NCBI GenBank assembly: GCA_027488815.1
Contig: JAIYAX010000012.1
Location: 248,001 to 312,000, forward strand
Origin: Cytophagaceae bacterium
GTDB taxonomy: Bacteria; Bacteroidota; Bacteroidia; Cytophagales; JAIYAX01
DNA: 64,000 bases
Direction of reading: 5' to 3'
The notes beneath the pieces were generated by a model that made no database searches, was not told where the DNA came from, and worked only from the letters and a program-made list of their open reading frames with translations. Below, piece after piece: positions 16,303-25,721 of the stretch; positions within the stretch are counted from its first letter, which is position 1; every line of letters starts with the position of its first letter. Position numbers and translations under genes: made by a program.

Positions 16303-17784
16303 TCAGACGTTAAGGTCTTTTACTATTTCATCTGCGACGACTTTTCCTGAAATCAGGGAGGGAGGTACCCCGGGCCCCGGAACAGTCAATTGTCCAGTAT
16401 AATACAAATTTTTGAGTTTTTTGTTTTTGATGCCCGGTTTTAGGATGGCTGTTTGCATCAAGGTATTTGCTAGTCCGTAGGCATTGCCTTTAAAGGAATG
16501 ATAGTCTTTGATGAAATCCTGATGGGAATAAGCTCTCTTGTAGATTACATGAGGTCTGATGGGTTCTCCGCAGTAGGCTTCCAGCCGATCCATTATCCGA
16601 TGGTAGTATTTTTCCTGAATCTCCTCATTATCCTCTAAGTCCGGCGCTACAGGAACGAGCAAAAACACATTTTCCATTCCCTCAGGTGCCCCTGAAGGGT
16701 CAGTTTTAGTGGTGCAGCTCACATAAAAGAGAGGGTAATCAGGCCAGGCTGGGTTCGTGTAGATTTGTCGGGCATGCTGGTCGAAATCCGCATCAAAAAA
16801 CAGGTTGTGATGCAAAAGGCGATCTATTTTTTTGTTGACACCCAGGTAGTAGATCAGGGAAGAAGGGGCCATTACCCTTTTGCCCCAATAGTTTTCGCTG
16901 TAATTGGCCTTTTTCGGCTCCAACACCTCACGGTCAATGTGATGGTAATCTGCACCGGCTACGACAACTTCAGCCGGGTATTTGGCCCCATTACGGGTTA
17001 AGGCAGCAGTGATTTTCCCATTTGCATATTCAAATGAGCTTACTTCTGCATCATAAACCATTCTCACACCTAGCGATTGAGCCAACTTTACCATGCCTTG
17101 CACGATTTGATGCATGCCACCAACGGGATACCAGGTACCCAGCTTCATGTCAGCATAGTTCATCAGGCTATAGAGCGCAGGAGTATTTTGCGGCACAGCT
17201 CCCAGGAACAAAATAGGAAATTCAACAAGTCTGAGCAGTTTGTCATTTTTAAAAAACCTCCGTGCATGCCTATGAATTGAGGTAAAAACATCCATTTTCA
17301 ATAAACCAATCAGCAACCTGATGTCTGCAAACTCAAGTAATGAACGTCCTGGTTTGTACACGAGATCATTGATCCCTACCTCATACTTAAAAGCTGCCTG
17401 ATCCATAAACTCCTGTAAGCCTTTACCGGCACCCGGTTCATAGCGTTCAAATAGTGCTTTGAGAGACTCGAAATCTGCCGGAAGGTCAACGGTATGGTGG
17501 TTTTCAAAAACGACTCTGTAGCTGGGGTCAAGTCGCTGAAGCTGATAATAGTCGCTTACTTTTTTACCGAAATAGGCAAAGTATCTGTCAAATACATCCG
17601 GCATCCAATACCAGCTGGGGCCCATATCGAAGGTAAACCCATACGTTTTTAACTCTCTGGCCCGCCCTCCCGGGCTGCTGTTTTTTTCAAGAAGGGTTAC
17701 ATCGAAGCCGGCTTTGGCAAGGTGAGAGGCTACAGAAAGGCCGGCGAAGCCACTGCCAATCACCAGTGCTGTCTTTTTGGTCAT
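16303..17784 (-). CDS. crtI: Phytoene desaturase (CrtI family)
   Basis: A 493-residue flavoprotein with an N-terminal dinucleotide-binding motif (VIGSGFAGLSVASHLAKAG) and the CrtI-specific C-terminal LYYTGQLTVPGPGVPPSLISG. It introduces double bases into phytoene to give lycopene. The ATG at 17784 is immediately preceded by seven T residues that close a terminator-like hairpin overlapping the sigma-factor stop (17785-17809), an unusual arrangement for a start. It is followed without a gap by crtB. No second desaturase is present. Confidence 0.94.
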   Translation of the reverse strand: MTKKTALVIGSGFAGLSVASHLAKAGFDVTLLEKNSSPGGRARELKTYGFTFDMGPSWYWMPDVFDRYFAYFGKKVSDYYQLQRLDPSYRVVFENHHTVDLPADFESLKALFERYEPGAGKGLQEFMDQAAFKYEVGINDLVYKPGRSLLEFADIRLLIGLLKMDVFTSIHRHARRFFKNDKLLRLVEFPILFLGAVPQNTPALYSLMNYADMKLGTWYPVGGMHQIVQGMVKLAQSLGVRMVYDAEVSSFEYANGKITAALTRNGAKYPAEVVVAGADYHHIDREVLEPKKANYSENYWGKRVMAPSSLIYYLGVNKKIDRLLHHNLFFDADFDQHARQIYTNPAWPDYPLFYVSCTTKTDPSGAPEGMENVFLLVPVAPDLEDNEEIQEKYYHRIMDRLEAYCGEPIRPHVIYKRAYSHQDFIKDYHSFKGNAYGLANTLMQTAILKPGIKNKKLKNLYYTGQLTVPGPGVPPSLISGKVVADEIVKDLNV

Positions 17785-17809
17785 AAAAAAAGGGTTAATT
17801 ACTTAACCC
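17785..17809 (-). terminator. Terminator-like hairpin between sigma factor and crtI
   Basis: On the minus strand GGGTTAA (17809-17803) pairs with TTAACCC (17798-17792) over a 4-nt loop and is followed by seven T (17791-17785) and then directly by the crtI ATG. The left arm contains the sigma-factor stop codon. Confidence 0.65.
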
Positions 17810-18318
17810 CTTCCTACGCCATATGGTTTTAAACTGTCTTTTAATTCCTTTCGGGCAATGTGAATTCGATTTTTCACTGTGCCAATAGGGATGGACAACT
17901 GATCAGCAATTTCATGGTATTTGTAACCGTTGAAATGCATCAGGAAAGGTCTTTTGTAATTTTCATCCAGTCGCTCGATGGCATGGTTGATATCTCTCAT
18001 GGCAAATGTGGAGAATGCCAGGTTTTCAGTAAGGGCATCACTGGAGTTGATGTAATGGAGATTGTCCGTAGTATCAATGAAGGTATTTCTTCTCACCATA
18101 CGTTGATAGTTGGTGATGAAGGTGTTTTTCATGATGGTATAAAGCCATGCCTTCAGATTAGTACCATCAGAAAACTTGTCTCTGTTCAGGAAGGCTTTCA
18201 TCGCTGTTTCTTGTAGCAGGTCATTAGCATCTTCGGCGTCTTTCGTAAGACGCATGGCAAATGGCCTCAGAGTTTTGGTCATTTTACCAATGGTTTGGCT
18301 GAATTCGATGGTGGTCAT
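17803..18318 (-). CDS. Sigma-70 family (ECF-like) RNA polymerase sigma factor next to crt genes
   Basis: A 171-residue sigma factor with regions 2 (AFLNRDKFSDGTNLKAWLYT) and 4 (YHEIADQLSIPIGTVKNRI); there is no C-terminal extension. No anti-sigma gene is beside it. Similar sigma factors sit beside crtI-crtB in many Bacteroidota and are the presumed carotenoid or light/stress regulators, analogous to CarQ; this is inference from neighbourhood. The start ATG 18318 is used because the longer frame from 18342 begins inside the promoter -7 box (18347-18340). crtI begins 18 nt after its stop. Confidence 0.88.
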   Translation of the reverse strand: MTTIEFSQTIGKMTKTLRPFAMRLTKDAEDANDLLQETAMKAFLNRDKFSDGTNLKAWLYTIMKNTFITNYQRMVRRNTFIDTTDNLHYINSSDALTENLAFSTFAMRDINHAIERLDENYKRPFLMHFNGYKYHEIADQLSIPIGTVKNRIHIARKELKDSLKPYGVGRG

Positions 18319-18339
18319 AGCTGAAAAAGTTTTGTCGAT

Positions 18340-18369
18340 CAAAGCTAGCTAAAAAATTATTACCTCCAA
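18340..18369 (-). promoter_or_regulatory. Promoter of the sigma factor / crt genes
   Basis: On the minus strand TTG (18369-18367), 19 nt, then TAGCTTTG (18347-18340) matches the Bacteroidota consensus. The -7 box overlaps the 5' extended start and supports initiation at 18318. Confidence 0.7.
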
Positions 18370-18644
18370 GCACTTTGTTTAATATTTGATTAAGAAGATT
18401 AAACAAAAAGCAAGGCTCTGTGTAAATATTGCCTCCGGTCGATATTTTGAAAAATATTCTTAACAAGGTGCAGGCGGCCATTTGTAAACTCAGAAGCCGT
18501 GTTTATTGTAAAACGAGCTGTTTAATTGCTGTAGTCAATCGTTAAACAAAGTACAGCCATGCATGTAAGATTATTTTGCCAAAACTGCTCAATGCTCAAG
18601 GGAGATGCTCTGGCTTTTTTGTTTTTTGCAGCAAATCGAATGGT
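18370..18644. other. Intergenic region between divergent sigma factor and symporter genes
   Basis: No gene supported. The divergent upstream gene promoter lies at 18340-18369; I see no complete TAnnTTTG promoter for the plus-strand symporter. Confidence 0.45.
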
Positions 18645-20408
18645 ATGCAACTTATAGACTGGGTGATCGTTGGCGTGTATTTGCTTGCCTCTATGTGGAT
18701 CGGATGGTGGGCTGGAAAACCTTCAGGAGAGGGAAGCACTGCTTATTTCCTTTCTGGAAGGAATATGCCTTGGTGGCTTTTGGGTGTCTCTATGGTGGCA
18801 ACTACTTTTTCGGCTGACACTCCAAATCTGGTGACTGAGATCGTAAGGCAATATGGCATCTGGGGCAACTGGACCTGGTGGGCCTTTTTGATTACCGGAA
18901 TGCTCACAGTGTTTGTTTATGCCAAGCTTTGGCGAAACTCTCAGGTGCTTACAGACCTAGAATTTTATGAACTCAGATATGGCGGTAAGGCCGCAGCCTT
19001 TTTGAGGGGTTTTAGGGCAATTTACCTGGGCTTGTTTTTCAATGTGATGATCATGGCCTCGGTTTCTCTGGCAGGAATTAAAATCTGCGCCATTCTATTT
19101 GGCTTTTCCCCCTGGCAAACCCTGCTGATCGCCGGAAGCATCACTGCGGCATACAGCCTGTATGGTGGGCTGAGGAGCGTGCTGCTGACGGATTTATTCC
19201 AATTTTTATTAGCCATCGGCGGCTCTATCCTCGCTGCCTGGTATCTGGTTGATCTGGTTTCTGAAGGCAAAGGTCTGACATTCATTCTGGAACATGAGAA
19301 CGTGAAGGAGAAGTTGGCGTTTCTTCCCCCAGCAGAGACATTTGGCAGCACGATCTGGTGGTCTTTGTTTTGTATCCCATTGCTGGTACAGTGGTGGAGT
19401 GCGTGGTACCCTGGAGCAGAACCTGGTGGTGGAGGATATATTGCTCAACGTATGCTGGCTGCCAAAGACTCTAAAAATGCCTTTAAAGCCACGCTCTTTT
19501 TCACCCTATCACATTATGCATTAAGACCCTGGCCCTGGATTCTGGTTGCTTTGGCTTCACTGGTTGTTTATCCTGATTTACAAAGCCTTGCAACAGCTTA
19601 TCCTGACTTGCCTCCCGGACAGATCGCACATGATATGGCATACCCAGCGATGATCCAACTCTTGCCACAAGGCTTGAAGGGGATTTTGGCCGCTTCTCTC
19701 CTGGCTGCTTTTATGTCTACCCTCTCGACTCATCTAAACTGGGGCTCATCCTATCTTGTCCTCGATTTTTATAGTCGTTTTTTGAAGCCCGACGCCACAG
19801 AATTGGAGAAGGTATGGGTTGGTCGATGGGCTACTTTTGCGCTTATCGTTTTGGCATCATTGTTTTCTTTGGTGCTTTCCGGTGCCTTGCAGGCATTTGG
19901 TATTCTTTTACAAATTGGAGCCGGCACAGGCTTGATCTATTTCCTAAGATGGTTTTGGTTCAGAATCAATGCCTATTCGGAGATTACCGCTATGGCTGTC
20001 TCTTTTATGGCCGCTATTTATTTTGAATTCATACACACCAGTATGGGCTTTACATCCCTTGAGATTCATGAGAAAATGCTGATCGGGGTAGGCTTCACAA
20101 CTGTAAGTTGGCTTTGGGTCACCTTATTGACGTCGGCAGAGTCGAAACTTACCCTGGAGAGATTTCAGAAAGTAGCCTTTGGAGATGAAGCGGATAGCCG
20201 GCCGGGAGGTAAAGGCTTTAAGTTAAAACTAAGAAATCAGTTGATTGAGTCCCTTTTGGCCATCATCATGACTTATCTTTTACTTTTTGGTACTGGGCAC
20301 TTGTTCATGCGAAATTTAGTCTTGGGACTACTATTTCTGGGCGTTTCAGCCATCATCGCTTATTATCTTTTAGCAAGCAGAAAGAGTTCATCCACTGACC
20401 CCCGTTGA
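18645..20408 (+). CDS. Sodium:solute symporter family protein
   Basis: A 587-residue polytopic protein of the SSS family (LeuT fold), with about 13-14 membrane helices. Typical motifs are YFLSGRNMPWWLLGVSMVAT at the start of the first repeat, GGLRSVLLTDLFQF and LAAFMSTLSTHLNWGSSYL. The substrate cannot be read; relatives transport sugars, amino acids or organic anions. ATG 18645 was taken as the start since the upstream extension has no membrane segment. The 3' end overlaps the convergent gene by 21 nt. Confidence 0.85.
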   Translation: MQLIDWVIVGVYLLASMWIGWWAGKPSGEGSTAYFLSGRNMPWWLLGVSMVATTFSADTPNLVTEIVRQYGIWGNWTWWAFLITGMLTVFVYAKLWRNSQVLTDLEFYELRYGGKAAAFLRGFRAIYLGLFFNVMIMASVSLAGIKICAILFGFSPWQTLLIAGSITAAYSLYGGLRSVLLTDLFQFLLAIGGSILAAWYLVDLVSEGKGLTFILEHENVKEKLAFLPPAETFGSTIWWSLFCIPLLVQWWSAWYPGAEPGGGGYIAQRMLAAKDSKNAFKATLFFTLSHYALRPWPWILVALASLVVYPDLQSLATAYPDLPPGQIAHDMAYPAMIQLLPQGLKGILAASLLAAFMSTLSTHLNWGSSYLVLDFYSRFLKPDATELEKVWVGRWATFALIVLASLFSLVLSGALQAFGILLQIGAGTGLIYFLRWFWFRINAYSEITAMAVSFMAAIYFEFIHTSMGFTSLEIHEKMLIGVGFTTVSWLWVTLLTSAESKLTLERFQKVAFGDEADSRPGGKGFKLKLRNQLIESLLAIIMTYLLLFGTGHLFMRNLVLGLLFLGVSAIIAYYLLASRKSSSTDPR

Positions 20409-20729
20409 GTCTGACTTTTTTTTCCGTTTAAAAAGCCCGGCCACCCTTCTCATCGATTTCTTTTCGAACTCCCAGAAAAAAGAAAATTGCCCAAACACAA
20501 ATCCATAGCACAATAGTAAAATTTGGTAAAGAGGGAGCATAACGGCCAGGTAAATCAATGTCCCCAGAAAACCATCCAGCTTGTTATCCAAATTCAGTAA
20601 GGCGAACAATGGCTTTTTAAGAAAAAGCACGGAGGAGCCGGTCAACGCAAAAACCAACAAGACCAAAAATACCTGAGTGAGCGACTTAAGCTTCCAACGC
20701 TCCTGAAGCTTTTCCCCAATTTTTTTCAT
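20388..20729 (-). CDS. Small membrane protein, DUF6787-like
   Basis: A 113-residue protein with two strong membrane segments (about residues 20-40 and 57-80) and a basic C-terminal tail (KKSMRRVAGLFKRKKK). The layout matches an uncharacterised Bacteroidota family I associate with DUF6787. It overlaps the RluA-family gene by 4 nt and the symporter by 21 nt, so it is likely the last cistron of the panB-rluA unit. Confidence 0.6.
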   Translation of the reverse strand: MKKIGEKLQERWKLKSLTQVFLVLLVFALTGSSVLFLKKPLFALLNLDNKLDGFLGTLIYLAVMLPLYQILLLCYGFVFGQFSFFWEFEKKSMRRVAGLFKRKKKSDSTGVSG

Positions 20730-21427
20730 TGATCTTCGGAGGTAAAGATGTTCCAGGGAAAATAACCGGGCAGTGGTGCTTCTAGTTCAAGGTTTTCTTT
20801 TGAAACCGGATGCTCAAAAGAAAGTTTGTGCGCATGCAGGCCGATTCCCCCATTTTCCAGTGATCTTTTGGCTCCGTATTTCAAGTCTCCCACTATCGAA
20901 TGCCCCATAGCTGACAATTGAAGTCTGATTTGATGGTGCCTTCCGGTTTCAGGGCTTACCTCGAGCAAGGCATACCGCTCTTTTTGCTGAACCAGCCTGT
21001 AGCTTAAAGTTGCTTTCTTAGCCCCGTTTTGTCCTGCTTTAGTCAGGTAGCTTGTGTTTTTTTGTGCATTTTTTGCCATCCAGTTTTCAAGTGTACCTGA
21101 GCTGTTTTCCATAATGCCTTCTACAGCAGCCAAATAGGTTTTCTTTACCTTTCGTGAACTAAAGGCCTCATTGAGGCGCTCAAGTGCCTTTGACGTTTTA
21201 GCCAACAGGACTAAACCACTTACCGGCCTGTCAATCCGATGGATGAGACCTACAAATACATTACCTGGTTTCTGGTATTTGGCTTTCAGGAAGGCAGCCA
21301 CTTTGTGAGTAAGGGGTTCATCACCGGTATCATCGCCTTGCACCAGTAGCCCGGCAGCCTTTGAAACGGCGATCAGATGGTTGTCCTCATAGACCGGGAC
21401 AAATTCATCCTGATTAATAGCACTCAT
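20726..21427 (-). CDS. RluA-family pseudouridine synthase
   Basis: A 233-residue pseudouridine synthase with the catalytic [20 protein letters not shown] (Asp within HRID) and the downstream [20 protein letters not shown] motif. It converts U to pseudouridine in rRNA or tRNA; the position is not predictable. Start at 21427 (MSAINQDE) leaves a 14-nt overlap with panB, which it follows. No S4 domain is present, as in the shorter members of the family. Confidence 0.88.
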   Translation of the reverse strand: MSAINQDEFVPVYEDNHLIAVSKAAGLLVQGDDTGDEPLTHKVAAFLKAKYQKPGNVFVGLIHRIDRPVSGLVLLAKTSKALERLNEAFSSRKVKKTYLAAVEGIMENSSGTLENWMAKNAQKNTSYLTKAGQNGAKKATLSYRLVQQKERYALLEVSPETGRHHQIRLQLSAMGHSIVGDLKYGAKRSLENGGIGLHAHKLSFEHPVSKENLELEAPLPGYFPWNIFTSEDQ

Positions 21428-22232
21428 CCAGATTTGGAAATTGTTGGCCTTTAACATCACTCACATAGTGAAAAATTGCCTCGGTCATGAGATGATTCAA
21501 ATCAGCATACCTTCTCAAAAAGCGTGGTTTGAATTCCTTATTTATTCCCAGCATATCATGAGCGACCAGCACCTGACCGTCCACATAGGGGCCGGCACCG
21601 ATACCGATGACCGGTATCTCAATGTTTTCAGCGACTTTTTTGGCCAGGGATGCGGGAATTTTTTCAAGTACAAGGGCAAAACAGCCGGTTTCTTCCAGTA
21701 TTTGGGCATCCTCAATCAGTTTGTTTGCCTCATCCTCCTCTTTTGCCCTCACCGTGTAGGTTCCAAATTTATAGATGGATTGAGGGGTAAGGCCCAGATG
21801 ACCCATCACCGGGACGCCTGCTGTAAGAATTCTGGCGATCGATTCCTTGATTTCAGATCCACCTTCCATTTTTACAGCGTGTCCACCGGACTCTTTCATA
21901 ATCCTGATCGCACTCCGCAGTGCCTCACTGGAATTGCCCTGATACGAGCCAAAGGGCATATCGACTACCACAAGTGCACGTTGAACCCCCCTAACCACTG
22001 AGGCGGCATGGTAAATCATTTGATCAAGTGTAATGGGTAAGGTAGTTTCATGACCAGCCATCACATTGGAGGCTGAATCACCCACCAGCAATACATCAAT
22101 CCCGGCCTGGTCAAATATTTTGGCCATCGTGAAATCGTATGCAGTCAACATAGCGATCTTTTCTGAGGAGCGTTTCATCTCCTGCAAGGTATGTGTCGTG
22201 ATTTTTTTTGACTCGGCTTTGTGCACAGACAT
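21414..22232 (-). CDS. panB: 3-methyl-2-oxobutanoate hydroxymethyltransferase
   Basis: A 272-residue PanB, which adds a hydroxymethyl group from methylenetetrahydrofolate to 2-oxoisovalerate to make ketopantoate, the first step to pantothenate and CoA. Diagnostic segments: [51 protein letters not shown], and [22 protein letters not shown]. Length normal. Its 3' end overlaps the pseudouridine synthase gene. Confidence 0.95.
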   Translation of the reverse strand: MSVHKAESKKITTHTLQEMKRSSEKIAMLTAYDFTMAKIFDQAGIDVLLVGDSASNVMAGHETTLPITLDQMIYHAASVVRGVQRALVVVDMPFGSYQGNSSEALRSAIRIMKESGGHAVKMEGGSEIKESIARILTAGVPVMGHLGLTPQSIYKFGTYTVRAKEEDEANKLIEDAQILEETGCFALVLEKIPASLAKKVAENIEIPVIGIGAGPYVDGQVLVAHDMLGINKEFKPRFLRRYADLNHLMTEAIFHYVSDVKGQQFPNLDECY

Positions 22233-22296
22233 AGTCTTGTTCTGATTGAAATTGATGCCAAAGTAGGAAATTAACCCTCCTCCTGCCGATGATTTT

Positions 22297-22329
22297 TTTG
22301 AGTGCTATACTTTTTTAAACATACCTTTG
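22297..22329 (+). promoter_or_regulatory. Promoter of the lipoprotein gene
   Basis: TTTG (22297-22300), 21 nt, TACCTTTG (22322-22329). The initiation point lies close to the first possible ATG (22340), favouring the ATG at 22364. Confidence 0.72.
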
Positions 22330-22363
22330 CGTTTTTACAATGCAATCACCAATTATCGATATC

Positions 22364-23383
22364 ATGAACTCTGTCCTGAAAAAGCTCATACTTTCCATAG
22401 TTGCATTTTTTGCTTTAGGGTCTTGCTCAACTGATTTTGACGTACTTGCTCCTTACAAAGAGATACCTGTGGTCTATGGTTTGCTCAACAGGTCCGATAG
22501 CCTCCACATTATAAAGGTTAATAAAGGCTTTGTCAATCTTGGTGCCGATGCCAACCAGATTGCTTCTCAAATTCCGGATTCAATTAACTATCCGGAAAGT
22601 GTAAGGGTTGAGCTTATCAATCAAAAAACCGGTGTAGCGGTGGCCATGTCCCGTAGTACCAGCATTCAGAAGGACACAGGTCTTTTTGCTTACCCGGATC
22701 AGGTTACCTATACCAGCACGCTGACACTCGATTCATCAGCAAGCTATACTATTAAAGTCACAAACCCTGCAAATGGAGTTACGGCTGAAGCCACAACCCC
22801 AATCGTGGGAAATTTTGCTGTTGAACCCAATTGTTTCCAATGCGAAATTGCCTTGGTACAGGTCAACCCAACAAATGGTGACACGCTTCTTCGCCGTAAG
22901 GTCTTCCCGGTAACATCAGCCCCCAATGCCCGATATTATAGTGTGGACATCAGGTATGTTATCGATGAGTTTTTCAGTGACAGGCCTCAATCTACAAGGA
23001 TCCTAAATGGAGTAATTAATGCCGGAATAAGCACAGGAGCAAATTCAAACATAGAAGTTGTACTTAACCCTTCTGTCTTTTTTAACACGTTGGTCAGCAA
23101 TATTGATATCACAAAAGATCCGGCCACCTTAACAGGCCGCACTGTCAGAGAAGTTGAAATCATCGCATGGGCTACTACTTCTGAGTTTGAACAGTACATA
23201 AGGGTATCCAATAACTTTTCTGCGATCTCTCAAACGAAACCCTTCTATACCAATGTTTCCAATGGGGCAGGCTTAGTTGCTTCCAGAAGGAGGGCAAGCA
23301 GGGCATATACCTTGTCAACCAATACAAGAGCCTACATAATCAGAGTCTACAACAGACCTGTAGGCGGTTACAAATTCTTTTAA
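22364..23383 (+). CDS. Uncharacterised Bacteroidota lipoprotein
   Basis: A 339-residue lipoprotein with lipobox LGSC (Cys about residue 21 from MNSVLKKL). After the Cys comes EIPVVYGLLNRSDSLHIIKVNKGF, a conserved start of an extended family of Bacteroidota secreted proteins; the body looks like fibronectin-like beta domains. Resemblance to DUF4249 proteins was noticed but cannot be confirmed here. It is a single gene: promoter directly upstream, dnaK 105 nt downstream. Function unknown, most likely at the outer membrane surface. Confidence 0.72.
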   Translation: MNSVLKKLILSIVAFFALGSCSTDFDVLAPYKEIPVVYGLLNRSDSLHIIKVNKGFVNLGADANQIASQIPDSINYPESVRVELINQKTGVAVAMSRSTSIQKDTGLFAYPDQVTYTSTLTLDSSASYTIKVTNPANGVTAEATTPIVGNFAVEPNCFQCEIALVQVNPTNGDTLLRRKVFPVTSAPNARYYSVDIRYVIDEFFSDRPQSTRILNGVINAGISTGANSNIEVVLNPSVFFNTLVSNIDITKDPATLTGRTVREVEIIAWATTSEFEQYIRVSNNFSAISQTKPFYTNVSNGAGLVASRRRASRAYTLSTNTRAYIIRVYNRPVGGYKFF

Positions 23384-23386
23384 TTT

Positions 23387-23432
23387 CTGACAGGTTGTCA
23401 TAGTGTACACGGCATTCAGCCGGTGGCATGCC
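23387..23432. promoter_or_regulatory. Cluster of small palindromes upstream of dnaK
   Basis: Three inverted repeats stand in 46 bases: TGACA-GGT-TGTCA (23388-23400), GTGTACAC (23403-23410) and GGCATGCC (23425-23432). There is no clear TAnnTTTG box before dnaK, so a heat-shock operator or alternative promoter here is a possibility. Confidence 0.35.
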
Positions 23433-23488
23433 TGTTGATGTAGCGTTCGCATCTAAGTATACATTCAGCGAACAGAAATCAAATTATT

Positions 23489-25411
23489 ATGGGTAAGATC
23501 ATTGGAATAGACCTTGGAACCACCAATTCTTGTGTGGCTGTGATGGAAGGGAACGAACCACTCGTTATCCCCAACAGTGAAGGCAAGCGCACTACTCCCT
23601 CTATTGTTGCATTTATGGACAATGGAAAAGGAGAAAGAAAAGTAGGTGATCCGGCAAAAAGACAAGCCATTACAAATGCTAGAAACACCATATATTCTAT
23701 CAAGAGATTTATGGGTAAGAAGTTTGTTGACTCTCAGAAAGAAGCATCAAATGTACCCTATGAAGTAGTTAAAGGAAATAACGATGTGCCTATGGTTCGT
23801 ATAGGAGATCGCTCGTATACCCCTCAGGAAATCTCTGCGATGATCCTTCAAAAAATGAAGGCAACAGCAGAAGAATATTTAGGCACAACAGTGACGGAAG
23901 CCGTCATTACAGTCCCGGCTTACTTCAATGATGCAGAGCGCCAGGCAACCAAAGAGGCCGGTCAAATTGCAGGGCTTGAGGTAAAAAGAATCATCAATGA
24001 GCCTACGGCTGCTGCTTTGGCCTATGGCCTGGATAAGCGTAACAAGGACATGAAGATTGCGGTCTTCGACCTTGGGGGAGGAACTTTTGATGTTTCAATT
24101 CTTGAGCTAGGTGATGGAGTATTTGAAGTAAAGGCTACAGATGGAGATACACACCTCGGAGGTGATGATTTTGATCAGGTAATCATCGATTGGCTGGCTC
24201 AGGAGTTTTTAAACGATGAACGCATCGACCTTCGAAAAGATCCTATGGCTTTGCAGCGATTGAAAGAAGCTGCAGAGAAAGCAAAAATCGAATTGTCCTC
24301 TTCAGCGTCCACGGAAATCAATTTGCCCTACATCATGCCGGTAGATGGTATACCAAAACATCTGGTTCGTACCCTAAGCCGTGCAAAATTCGAACAACTG
24401 GCAGATACCCTTTTCATCAGAACACTTGAGCCTTGCAAACGTGCTATGAAGAATGCAAGCATGAGTAATGCAGATATCGATGAAGTTATTCTGGTAGGGG
24501 GTAGCACACGTATTCCCCGCATTCAGGAAGAGGTTGAAAAATTCTTTGGTAAAAAGCCTTCCAAGGGGGTAAATCCTGATGAGGTTGTAGCAGTTGGAGC
24601 AGCCATTCAAGGAGGAGTTCTGACCGGTGAAGTGAAGGACGTTTTATTACTTGATGTTACGCCACTTTCTCTGGGTATTGAAACCATGGGCGGTGTTTTT
24701 ACCAAATTGATTGAGTCGAATACCACCATACCTACACGCAAATCTGAGGTCTTTTCTACTGCTTCTGATAATCAGCCATCTGTAGAGATCCATGTGTTGC
24801 AAGGCGAAAGAGCCATGGCCAAAGACAACCGTACCATTGGTCGTTTCCACCTTGACGGTTTCCCTCCGGCACCCAGAGGTATCCCTCAAATTGAGGTTAC
24901 TTTTGATATCGATGCCAATGGTATTTTAAATGTGTCAGCCAAAGACAAAGGGACTGGCAAAGAACAGAAAATTCGTATTGAGGCTTCTAGCGGACTTACC
25001 GATCAGGAGATTGAACGTATGCGAAATGAGGCGAGGAGCAATGAAGATTCCGACCGTCAGGCCAAAGAGAGAGTGGATAAACTTAATGCTGCTGACTCCA
25101 TGATTTTCCAGACAGAAAAGCAACTGAGCGAGTTTGAAAGCAAATTGAGTGATGGCAACAAAACAGCCATTCGCTCCGCACTCGATGACTTGAAGAAAGC
25201 ACATCAGGCTCAGGACCTGGGTGGTATCGACGCATCACTTGCCGCACTTAACACGGCATGGCAAGCTGCCTCTCAGGAAATGTATGCTGCAGGTGGAACC
25301 CAGTCTGGTCCGGAAAACTCTAACGCAGGTTCAGGGCAGGGAACAGGTACTGCCGATGGAAGTGCAGTGACAGACGTTGATTTTGAGGAAGTCGACAGCA
25401 ATAAAAAATAA
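23489..25411 (+). CDS. dnaK: Molecular chaperone DnaK (Hsp70)
   Basis: A 640-residue Hsp70 with the ATPase motifs [24 protein letters not shown] and VGGSTRIP, the substrate-binding domain from about residue 385, and the acidic C-terminus [12 protein letters not shown]. It acts in cytoplasmic protein folding with DnaJ and GrpE, neither of which is next to it. The gene stands alone, with a strong terminator 20 nt beyond its stop. Confidence 0.98.
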   Translation: MGKIIGIDLGTTNSCVAVMEGNEPLVIPNSEGKRTTPSIVAFMDNGKGERKVGDPAKRQAITNARNTIYSIKRFMGKKFVDSQKEASNVPYEVVKGNNDVPMVRIGDRSYTPQEISAMILQKMKATAEEYLGTTVTEAVITVPAYFNDAERQATKEAGQIAGLEVKRIINEPTAAALAYGLDKRNKDMKIAVFDLGGGTFDVSILELGDGVFEVKATDGDTHLGGDDFDQVIIDWLAQEFLNDERIDLRKDPMALQRLKEAAEKAKIELSSSASTEINLPYIMPVDGIPKHLVRTLSRAKFEQLADTLFIRTLEPCKRAMKNASMSNADIDEVILVGGSTRIPRIQEEVEKFFGKKPSKGVNPDEVVAVGAAIQGGVLTGEVKDVLLLDVTPLSLGIETMGGVFTKLIESNTTIPTRKSEVFSTASDNQPSVEIHVLQGERAMAKDNRTIGRFHLDGFPPAPRGIPQIEVTFDIDANGILNVSAKDKGTGKEQKIRIEASSGLTDQEIERMRNEARSNEDSDRQAKERVDKLNAADSMIFQTEKQLSEFESKLSDGNKTAIRSALDDLKKAHQAQDLGGIDASLAALNTAWQAASQEMYAAGGTQSGPENSNAGSGQGTGTADGSAVTDVDFEEVDSNKK

Positions 25412-25431
25412 TCGGTTTTACTTTTGATAGG

Positions 25432-25466
25432 AAGGTCGGCCCCGCTTGCGGGGCCGACCTTTTTTG
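25432..25466 (+). terminator. Strong terminator after dnaK
   Basis: AAGGTCGGCCCCGC (25432-25445) pairs with GCGGGGCCGACCTT (25448-25461), then T residues. Confidence 0.9.
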
Positions 25467-25721
25467 CAACTATCCTGATCCAAATGGGGTTGAGAACTTG
25501 TGTACTGCCTTTTAATCCTGAGAAACGATCTACACCTGCATGACCATCCCGGTTTTCAATTAGCCTGTCGTTCTATTAAATTTTTAATCTCTACTTTCTA
25601 GATACCTCACTCAAGCTAATTCCATCTAGTTTGAATCACAGGCCCCACAGATGGGTATCGTCAGGTTTTCATCAGTATGCCAAACCTCTGGTTGATTCAA
25701 GCATTTGGGAGCAAGAGGAGA
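25467..25721. other. Intergenic region between dnaK and birA
   Basis: About 255 bases between a terminator and the stop of the convergent birA gene. No gene, repeat or clear hairpin was seen. Confidence 0.5.
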
